Shown here one piece after another: positions 1-4,618 of a stretch of 7,708 nucleotides of DNA. Within the stretch, counting starts at the first letter, position 1; each line of letters starts with the position of its first letter. The stretch is from Flavobacteriaceae bacterium (GTDB taxonomy: Bacteria > Bacteroidota > Bacteroidia > Flavobacteriales > Flavobacteriaceae): positions 1 to 7,708 of the forward strand of contig CANHBE010000120.1 in the NCBI GenBank assembly GCA_947458575.1. Reading direction: 5' to 3'. The notes under the pieces were generated by a model, which ran no database searches, had not been told where the DNA came from, and saw only the letters and a list, made by a program, of their open reading frames with translations. Both the position numbers and the translations under genes were made by a program.

Positions 1-2
1 AG

Positions 3-830
3 TATCATCCGATGCTCAATAATTCTGCTTGGCTGCTTTATGATTGGACATCTTGGGGCAGTCCTTCCGAAGAACGTGTAATTGAGCGCGGAGTTAATGT
101 CGCAATTGGACAACATACCTATCAAAAATTTCTTGACCCTTTTCCAAGCTATGATGGATATTATGAATTGATACATGAAGTGTATCTGCGAGAAGATGTC
201 GCCGAGCGAAAAGTGTATAAACTTGTTGATGGTGTCGAAAGGTTATTATATGACTTTAGTCTAGAAAATTCAAGCACGATATTTCAATACGGTTATACTT
301 TTACGGCTGCTGTCGATTACGTATCTGTGAATGATGGCTCGAGAAAAAAGATAACACTAACAAGTGTAGAGGAGTATTGTGGTGAACATCTTACCCAAGT
401 TTGGATTGAAGGCGTGGGAAGCGATAAGCATCCGTTTTATCCGGATTACAGTATGTATAATGTTTGTTCTTCCAGCGGAGGTACGATTGTTCGTACCAGA
501 TGCAGTTTTCAAAACGGAGTTCATATTTTTGGGAATCCGGATTGTGTAAATTCAGCAGAATTGAGCACCTCGGAACTTAATTTAAACAAGCGGAACGTTA
601 GCTTCGCTCCAAACCCATTTGTTTCTGAACTTTCTATTCAATCTGACTTGTTTTTGAATAGCGCGTCAATCAGACTTTTTAATTCACTCGGTCAGCTGGT
701 TCGAGTAGTTGAAAACCAATCTGGAAATGAAATTATACTACAAAGAGAAAATTTAGATCGTGGACTTTATTTCTTGGAATTGGTAGAAGAAGGAAAATTG
801 ATTACGAGTAGTAAAATTATGGTAGATTAG
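3..830 (+). CDS. Secreted protein with type IX secretion system type A sorting domain, 5'-truncated
   Basis: The reading frame is open from the left edge (codons Tyr-His-Pro precede the first ATG at position 12), so this is most likely the C-terminal part of a longer gene whose signal peptide lies outside the window. Counting from the ATG at 12, residues 1-190 form a beta-rich region with aromatic residues and four cysteines (123, 152, 164, 178). It contains phrases common in secreted Flavobacteriia proteins of unknown function, such as LLYDFSLE near 79-86 and WIEGVGS near 131-137. Residues about 196-272 form a type A sorting domain: APNPF (199-203), a SIRLFNSLGQLV strand pair, LDRGLYFLEL, and a final Ser-Lys-Ile-Met-Val-Asp. 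In known cargo this domain directs passage through the outer membrane and is then cleaved or anchored. No catalytic motif is visible, so the function of the mature part is unknown. A strong terminator follows 66 bases downstream. Confidence 0.9.
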   Translation, partial: YHPMLNNSAWLLYDWTSWGSPSEERVIERGVNVAIGQHTYQKFLDPFPSYDGYYELIHEVYLREDVAERKVYKLVDGVERLLYDFSLENSSTIFQYGYTFTAAVDYVSVNDGSRKKITLTSVEEYCGEHLTQVWIEGVGSDKHPFYPDYSMYNVCSSSGGTIVRTRCSFQNGVHIFGNPDCVNSAELSTSELNLNKRNVSFAPNPFVSELSIQSDLFLNSASIRLFNSLGQLVRVVENQSGNEIILQRENLDRGLYFLELVEEGKLITSSKIMVD

Positions 831-896
831 GTGCGATATACAACCTTATGTAGCTCAAGATAGTTACGAGGTGAGACATAACCAATAAATATAATT

Positions 897-926
897 AAAC
901 CGCTTCGGAAACGAAGCGGTTTTTTT
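897..926 (+). terminator. Rho-independent terminator after the type IX cargo gene
   Basis: A perfect 11-bp stem (897-907 with 912-922) closes a GAAA tetraloop (908-911), and the T tract runs through 926. The GC-rich core CCGCTTCG with a GNRA loop is a very stable hairpin. It lies 66 bases after the stop codon of the plus-strand gene, so it most likely ends that transcript. Confidence 0.93.
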
Positions 927-973
927 GTGTTCAAAGTTTTTAAAAGTATAATTAACAATCTAAACCTTGCACC

Positions 974-1029
974 AAAAACAGAACCCGAAACAATCAAGCG
1001 AGCTTGTTGTTTAGGGTTCTTACTTTTTT
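974..1029. terminator. Long imperfect hairpin, probable bidirectional terminator
   Basis: The left arm 980-998 pairs with the right arm 1003-1020: seven pairs (980-986 with 1014-1020), a G/A mismatch, six pairs (988-993 with 1007-1012), a bulged T at 994, and four pairs (995-998 with 1003-1006) around a CGAG loop. A run of six T follows on the plus strand (1024-1029), and a run of A at 975-979 gives U on the minus strand. It stands just downstream, in minus-strand sense, of the tRNA 3'-end copy at 1029-1046, so it may be the original terminator of the tRNA-Tyr transcript. Confidence 0.7.
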
Positions 1030-1046
1030 GTGGGGAGAGCAGGATT
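1029..1046 (-). repeat. 18-base direct repeat of the tRNA-Tyr 3' end (tRNA fragment)
   Basis: These 18 bases are identical to 1140-1157, which is the 3' end of the tRNA-Tyr gene: end of the T-loop, 3' strand of the T-stem, 3' acceptor strand, discriminator base and two flanking bases. The match stops abruptly on both sides, and the sequence at 1047-1080 does not continue as a tRNA. Such a copy of a tRNA 3' end is what site-specific integration leaves behind. A decayed tandem tRNA duplicate would also explain it. Confidence 0.75.
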
Positions 1047-1091
1047 ATTTCATGATCCGCAGGGTGGGAATCCTACGCACTTTTTTAAAAC

Positions 1092-1121
1092 AAAAAAACG
1101 CTCAAGTGAACTTGGCGTTTT
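1092..1121 (-). terminator. Rho-independent terminator of tRNA-Tyr
   Basis: The arms 1095-1106 and 1111-1121 pair through AAAACGC/GCGTTTT and CAAG/CTTG, with one bulged T at 1102, around a TGAA loop (1107-1110). On the minus strand the hairpin is followed by seven U (A run 1092-1098). It starts about 20 bases after the mature 3' end of the tRNA, the usual place for a tRNA terminator. Confidence 0.85.
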
Positions 1122-1139
1122 CTCTTATTTAAAAAAGTG

Positions 1140-1157
1140 TGTGGGGAGAGCAGGATT
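1140..1157 (-). repeat. Second copy of the 18-base direct repeat, inside tRNA-Tyr
   Basis: This is the intact-gene copy of the repeat at 1029-1046, 111 bases away in the same orientation. It spans the T-loop end to two bases past the discriminator. The 93 bases between the two copies contain the tRNA terminator and no recognisable gene. Confidence 0.75.
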
Positions 1158-1222
1158 CGAACCTGCGAAGTTTTCACAGCAGATTTACAGTCTGCCCTCG
1201 TTGGCCGCTTGAGTATCTCCCC
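1142..1222 (-). tRNA. tRNA-Tyr (anticodon GTA)
   Basis: The minus strand folds into a full cloverleaf. The acceptor arms GGGGAGA and TCTCCCC pair perfectly. The D-arm is CTC/GAG with the loop AAGCGGCCAAC. The anticodon stem GCAGA/TCTGC carries the loop CTGTAAA with anticodon GTA (plus-strand 1186-1188). A variable arm of about 12 bases follows, then the T-stem GCAGG/CCTGC with loop TTCGAAT. The longer variable arm and the GTA anticodon fit bacterial tRNA-Tyr. The discriminator is A (1142). CCA is not encoded (the next bases read CAC), so it must be added after transcription. The 81-base length counts the discriminator. A promoter lies directly upstream and a terminator directly downstream, so it is probably transcribed as a single gene. 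Confidence 0.97.
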
Positions 1223-1233
1223 AAAAGGCGCTG

Positions 1234-1264
1234 CAAATATATAAACTGTTTTGATGTGCGCAAA
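1234..1264 (-). promoter_or_regulatory. Bacteroidota-type promoter of tRNA-Tyr
   Basis: Read on the minus strand, TTTG (1261-1264) is followed after exactly 19 bases by TATATTTG (1234-1241). This matches the Bacteroidota housekeeping consensus TTTG and TAnnTTTG at about -33 and -7. Transcription would start near 1227-1229, a few bases before the mature 5' end of the tRNA at 1222. Confidence 0.85.
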
Positions 1265-1314
1265 TTTAATTTTACGATAAGTCATGAGTTTTTGCCCCGA
1301 CTGTACTTTACTAC

Positions 1315-1344
1315 AAAAAAAAAATCTCCATAATTGGAGATTTT
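1315..1344 (-). terminator. Rho-independent terminator of the thioredoxin lipoprotein gene
   Basis: A 9-bp perfect stem (1321-1329 with 1336-1344) closes a 6-base loop. On the minus strand the stem is followed by a run of ten U including its base (A run 1315-1324). It begins 21 bases after the stop codon of the minus-strand gene at 1365. Confidence 0.9.
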
Positions 1345-1364
1345 ATAGCTTTATGGAAGTAATA

Positions 1365-2510
1365 TTACTTTCCTAAAAGAGAGGCTACTTTGGCTTTCAA
1401 ATCTGCTCCTCTCAAGTCTTTTGCAATTACCTTTCCTTCAGCGTCAAGTATTACAGTTGAAGGAATTAACTTAATTGAATACTGAACCGCAATCGGATCT
1501 TCAAACTCTTTAAGATTTGAGACATGGGTCCATGTTAATCCGTCTGCTGCAATTGCTTTCTTCCAATCTTCTTTCTTATTATCAAGTGAGACTCCAACAA
1601 TATTTAAACCCTTTGCATGATACTGCTTGTATAGCGCAACCATATTCGGATTTTCCTGACGACAAGGTTTGCACCAAGACGCCCAAAAGTCGATAATCGT
1701 AATTTTTCCCTTACTCTGGCCCAACGAAACAATTTTTCCCTCCGGATTCGGAGCGGAAAAATCTGGAGCAACAGAACCGATTTCTACAGCAGGCGCAGCA
1801 GCAACAGGCTTCAATAATTCGTCAAGATTTTTCTTAATTTTCTTGCCATGCTTAGTGTCCTTTACTGATTTGTCCAATCCGTCATAAAACTTTTTTATCT
1901 TCTTGAAATCAGGAGCCATTTGATTAAACATACCTTCAATGATTAAGGCAGAGATGAAAGCTTTTGGATGTGAACTTACGTATGCTTCAGATTGCGTTGT
2001 AAATTCATCCTGAAACTTCGCGTACTCTTTTCTCAGCTTGCCCATCGCCACAGTATCTTGCGTTTTCATCGCGTCCTTCATGATGGCTTCATTATCTTTT
2101 TGGAACTTCATCATTTTCTTTTGAACTACCATTCCTTTTTCCTTGTAGCTGGTTAATTCATCATTGTTATATGTCCCGGTCACTTTGGTGTTATTAACAC
2201 TATCCTTATTTATAGTCATTTCAATTTCTCCATTTTCAAGGATAAAAGGAATTTTCCCTTGTACAGTTTCAATATTGATTAAGTGCATATCAGGTTCTTT
2301 TGCACTTCCGGTAAAAGTGAATTTTCCTTGTTCAATCTTCACAGTATCTATAGCTTTTAGTTGTCCGGTTTCATCTTGAACTTCAATCATAACTTTTTTG
2401 CCATCAGCAACTCCGTTGATTGTTCCGGTTACAACATACTCGTTCTCTCCAGCTTTATTACAAGAAACCATGACACTGATTGCCGACAATAGAAAGATAA
2501 ACTTTTTCAT
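1365..2510 (-). CDS. TlpA/ResA-like thioredoxin-family lipoprotein with N-terminal DUF4369-like domain
   Basis: This is a complete 381-residue protein. Residues 1-17 are a lipoprotein signal (MKK, hydrophobic stretch, then Val-Ser-Cys with Cys17), so the mature protein is lipid-anchored in the envelope. Residues about 25-115 resemble DUF4369 (VVTGTINGVADGKKV, then a FTFTGSA strand). Residues 115-235 are a Lys- and Met-rich, mostly helical linker. Residues about 243-380 form a thioredoxin fold of the AhpC/TSA-TlpA type: SVAPDFSAPNPEGK, then the active site WASWCKPC with Cys280 and Cys283, and the cis-proline Pro350 in KLIPST. The CxxC pair indicates thiol-disulfide exchange with envelope proteins; family members include cytochrome c maturation reductases, but the partner here is unknown. 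Flanking terminators suggest a single-gene transcript. No clear Shine-Dalgarno is present, as is usual in this phylum. The family call is firm; the physiological role is open. Confidence 0.93.
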   Translation of the reverse strand: MKKFIFLLSAISVMVSCNKAGENEYVVTGTINGVADGKKVMIEVQDETGQLKAIDTVKIEQGKFTFTGSAKEPDMHLINIETVQGKIPFILENGEIEMTINKDSVNNTKVTGTYNNDELTSYKEKGMVVQKKMMKFQKDNEAIMKDAMKTQDTVAMGKLRKEYAKFQDEFTTQSEAYVSSHPKAFISALIIEGMFNQMAPDFKKIKKFYDGLDKSVKDTKHGKKIKKNLDELLKPVAAAPAVEIGSVAPDFSAPNPEGKIVSLGQSKGKITIIDFWASWCKPCRQENPNMVALYKQYHAKGLNIVGVSLDNKKEDWKKAIAADGLTWTHVSNLKEFEDPIAVQYSIKLIPSTVILDAEGKVIAKDLRGADLKAKVASLLGK

Positions 2511-2538
2511 TCTTTATTTTGTTTTGAAATTAGGTTTG

Positions 2539-2546
2539 CAAAAATA
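2539..2546 (-). promoter_or_regulatory. Probable -7 element of the thioredoxin lipoprotein gene
   Basis: On the minus strand TATTTTTG matches TAnnTTTG and lies 28 bases upstream of the start codon at 2510. No TTTG is found at the expected -33 distance (2566-2569 reads TCGT on the minus strand), so only half of the promoter is supported. The spacer is a run of eight T next to the preceding terminator hairpin. Confidence 0.5.
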
Positions 2547-2549
2547 TCC

Positions 2550-2580
2550 AAAAAAAATCCTTGGGACGATTTTCATCCCA
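2550..2580 (-). terminator. Probable terminator of the RND/persulfide dioxygenase gene cluster
   Basis: On the minus strand TGGGATGA pairs with TCGTCCCA (2573-2580 with 2562-2569) over 8 bp including one G-U pair, around a 3-base loop. A run of eight U (A run 2550-2557) follows after four bases. It lies 27 bases after the stop codon at 2608. The short gap between stem and U tract makes it a less ideal terminator than the others here. Confidence 0.65.
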
Positions 2581-2607
2581 TAAAATTTTGTTATTGTTTA
2601 CGGTTGA

Positions 2608-4020
2608 CTATTTCTTAGTTGAAGGACAGACAAATTGTGTCAATGGCACTCCGACACTGCGGATTCCACTGATTCCTTTTTCAACGTTAATAAAATCGTG
2701 GTAGCCTCGTGACTTGAGAATAGAAGCCATAATGACCGAACGATAGCCGCCAGCACAATGGAGATAAAATGTCTTGTTTTTTGGAATCGAACTGAAATTT
2801 GAATTGATGGAATCTAATGGAATGTTGATAGCATTTTCAATATGTTCTGCTTCAAATTCACTAGGTTTTCTTGCATCTACAACAATACTAGTCGGGCAAA
2901 GTTCACCGGCAAATTGCTCTGGTCTAATCGATTGAACAGAGTCGATCTCAAAACCTGCCGCTTCCCAAGCAGATATACCACCCTTCAGATATCCAAGCAC
3001 ATGATCAAATCCAACTCTTGACAATCTGGTAATCGTTTCTTCCTCTCGACCCTCCGGTGTCACCAAAAGTAGCGTCTGGTTAACATCTGCTAGTAACGCG
3101 CCGACCCATGGTGCAAAATTGCCATGTATTCCGATAAAAATAGAATTGGGTATATGCTTTTTGACATAATCATCTTCGTGACGAACGTCTAGGATGACGG
3201 CTCCTGACTGGTTGGCGAGCATCTCGAATTCTTTTGGGGTCAATCCTCTATTTGATTTTTCCAGTATCGAATCTAAACTTTCATATCCTTGAATGTTTAA
3301 CATGACATTCTGCGGAAAATAGGCAGGTGGCAATCCCAAGCCATCTAACAATTCTTTGGTAAATTCTTCCCGAGTCATATCGGCTCTCAAAGCGTAATTG
3401 GTTTTCTTCTGATTGCCTAGAGTGTCGGTTGTTTCTTTGCTCATATTTTTACCACATGCACTTCCTGCCCCGTGACTTGGATAAACAATCAAATCGTCCG
3501 AAAGCGGCATAATCTTATTCCGGAGGGAATCAAATAGGTAAGAGGCAAGTTTTTCCTGAGTTAGGTCGCCAACTAGGGTTTGTGCTAGATCCGGTCGACC
3601 AACATCACCAATAAATAAGGTATCACCCGTGATGATTCCGTGCTCTTTACCATTTTCATCAATAAGCAAATAGCAAGTACTTTCTAAGGTGTGGCCTGGC
3701 GTATGAATGGCTCTAATGGTATAGTGTCCAACTTTGAATTCTTGGTTGTCTTCAGCGATAATGGCTTCAAATCCGGGTTTGGCTGTTGGACCATAGACAA
3801 TTTTTCCACCGGACTTCTTTGCCAAGTCCAAATGACCGGATACAAAATCGGCATGAAAATGTGTTTCGAAGATATATTTGATTTGAGCTTGATCCTTTGC
3901 TGCTCGATCCAAATAAGGTTGCACTTCTCTGAGCGGATCAATAATCGCTGCCTCGCCATTACTTTCGATATAGTAAGCAGCTTGTGCAATACATCCGGTG
4001 TAAATTTGTTCGATTTTCAT
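2608..4020 (-). CDS. CstB-like persulfide dioxygenase: metallo-beta-lactamase fold plus two rhodanese domains
   Basis: This is a complete 470-residue protein, probably cytoplasmic (no signal peptide). Residues 1-250 form a metallo-beta-lactamase fold with THFHADFVSGH (His54, His56, Asp58), HTPGH (His110), TGDTLFIGDVGRPDL (Asp133) and PSHGAGSACG (His183). In persulfide dioxygenases (ETHE1, CstB) the equivalents of His54, His110 and Asp133 bind the non-haem iron, and GRPDL is typical. Residues about 262-355 are a rhodanese-like domain with TPEGRE (321-326) where the catalytic Cys loop should be, hence a pseudo-rhodanese. Residues about 367-462 are a second rhodanese with HCAGGYRS, putative persulfide-carrying Cys422. 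This order, dioxygenase, inactive rhodanese, active-type rhodanese, is that of Staphylococcus aureus CstB, which turns low-molecular-weight persulfides into thiosulfate. The same reaction is inferred here, not proven. It is last in the cluster, 30 bases after the DUF2892 gene, and followed by a probable terminator. Confidence 0.92.
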   Translation of the reverse strand: MKIEQIYTGCIAQAAYYIESNGEAAIIDPLREVQPYLDRAAKDQAQIKYIFETHFHADFVSGHLDLAKKSGGKIVYGPTAKPGFEAIIAEDNQEFKVGHYTIRAIHTPGHTLESTCYLLIDENGKEHGIITGDTLFIGDVGRPDLAQTLVGDLTQEKLASYLFDSLRNKIMPLSDDLIVYPSHGAGSACGKNMSKETTDTLGNQKKTNYALRADMTREEFTKELLDGLGLPPAYFPQNVMLNIQGYESLDSILEKSNRGLTPKEFEMLANQSGAVILDVRHEDDYVKKHIPNSIFIGIHGNFAPWVGALLADVNQTLLLVTPEGREEETITRLSRVGFDHVLGYLKGGISAWEAAGFEIDSVQSIRPEQFAGELCPTSIVVDARKPSEFEAEHIENAINIPLDSINSNFSSIPKNKTFYLHCAGGYRSVIMASILKSRGYHDFINVEKGISGIRSVGVPLTQFVCPSTKK

Positions 4021-4036
4021 AACTTGCTGTTTGACA

Positions 4037-4044
4037 CAAAAGTA
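4037..4044 (-). promoter_or_regulatory. Possible internal -7 element before the persulfide dioxygenase gene
   Basis: TACTTTTG on the minus strand matches TAnnTTTG and sits in the 30-base gap, 16 bases before the start codon at 4020. No TTTG is found about 19 bases further upstream, so it may be chance in AT-rich DNA. If real, it would give the dioxygenase extra expression independent of the pump genes, with a very short leader. Confidence 0.3.
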
Positions 4045-4050
4045 ATTCTT

Positions 4051-4236
4051 TTAGTCTTTTACACCGAATTTTCTCAGGATATCTTCCAAAAGACACCATT
4101 TTGTAATTGAAGATTGAAACAAGTTTGCACCAACAAAAGCAGTAAACCACAACCAGTTGGAATTGACATAAATTGATAATAATAAGCTGATGAGGATAAA
4201 TGCCCCTGCAACTGCTCTGACGATTCGATTAATCAT
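4051..4236 (-). CDS. DUF2892 family (YgaP-like) small inner-membrane protein
   Basis: This is a complete 61-residue protein. It has MINRIVRAVAGA at the start, two hydrophobic segments (about 5-24 and 28-45), and a conserved-looking C-terminal tail with TKWCLLEDILRKFGV (Cys48). Length, start and tail fit the DUF2892 family, which corresponds to the two-helix membrane part of Escherichia coli YgaP, where it is fused to a rhodanese domain. Here it is a separate gene directly upstream of a double-rhodanese enzyme, so a role as membrane partner in persulfide or sulfide handling is plausible but inferred. It begins 17 bases after the stop of the preceding gene and ends 30 bases before the dioxygenase gene, with no terminator in between. 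Other frames overlap this stretch, but only this one gives a family-like protein. Confidence 0.88.
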   Translation of the reverse strand: MINRIVRAVAGAFILISLLLSIYVNSNWLWFTAFVGANLFQSSITKWCLLEDILRKFGVKD

Positions 4237-4253
4237 TTTTTTAGTTTTAAAGA

Positions 4254-4580
4254 TTAGACAATGTGAAGTCTTGCATTGTTCGATTTTTCGATATTTACTA
4301 CAGCAACGTGAATTTGCGACAGCGATTCTTCTTTTGCATTGAAGGTGTTGATAAAATTGAAAACCTGATTAACTTCTTCTGTTCGAGCGAAAGCATAGAA
4401 TAGAATAGATTCCGTTTCGTTGTATTCGGCGGCAAACCAATTGTTATCAATTTCATCTTCAGAAGTATCGCTGTATCCGCGAACTTCTTGAAATGAATAT
4501 GTTGTAATCTGTGCTTTTTTGAGCATCAATTTGATCTCATTTTCGTAAGCAGCAATGGCAGTGATAATCAGTAGTTTCAT
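4254..4580 (-). CDS. Small PII-like / DUF3240-like protein of an RND efflux operon
   Basis: This is a complete 108-residue soluble protein that I do not recognise at the level of a named gene. Its pattern fits a ferredoxin-like (PII-like) fold: strand MKLLIITAI, helix YENEIKLMLKKA (12-23), strand TTYSFQEVRGYS (26-37), an acidic loop rich in Asp and Glu (38-46), strands NWFAAEY and SILFYAFA, helix EEVNQVFNFINTF (68-80), and a final strand QIHVAVVNIEKS (89-100). Small proteins of this shape, such as DUF3240, sit beside CusA/CzcA-type RND genes. No Cys is present and the PII uridylylated T-loop tyrosine cannot be assigned. AGAAGGAA directly abuts the ATG, too close for an ideal Shine-Dalgarno. 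It lies 38 bases after the RND stop codon and 17 before the DUF2892 gene. A sensor or accessory role for the pump is inference. Confidence 0.78.
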   Translation of the reverse strand: MKLLIITAIAAYENEIKLMLKKAQITTYSFQEVRGYSDTSEDEIDNNWFAAEYNETESILFYAFARTEEVNQVFNFINTFNAKEESLSQIHVAVVNIEKSNNARLHIV

Positions 4581-4618
4581 TTCCTTCTGAAATTAATTAG
4601 TAAGATTTTTAATAAAAA

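Larger units (their letters stand above)
831..1139. other. Gene-free spacer between the cargo gene and tRNA-Tyr
   Basis: No convincing protein gene is present in these 309 bases. They hold the plus-strand terminator (897-926), the long hairpin (974-1029), the tRNA 3'-end copy (1029-1046) and the tRNA-Tyr terminator (1092-1121). The stretch 1047-1080 is noticeably richer in G+C than its surroundings and remains unexplained. Confidence 0.7.

Noticed and set aside
838..885. tRNA-like words (ATGTAGCTCAAG ... GAGGTGAGAC) after the cargo gene
   Set aside because: The 5' motif resembles a tRNA acceptor/D-arm start, but no D-stem, anticodon arm or T-arm follows and no acceptor pairing exists.
1030..1333. 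Short open frames on both strands across the tRNA-Tyr region, for example one reading GRAGFEPAKF
   Set aside because: They are antisense or sense translations of the tRNA gene and of its 3'-end copy, a well-known source of false proteins, and they run through terminators and the tRNA promoter.
3684..4150. Open frames of 63 to 139 codons overlapping the start of the dioxygenase gene and the DUF2892 gene on both strands
   Set aside because: They overlap genes with clear family motifs, show no recognisable domain of their own, and have the composition of out-of-frame translations.
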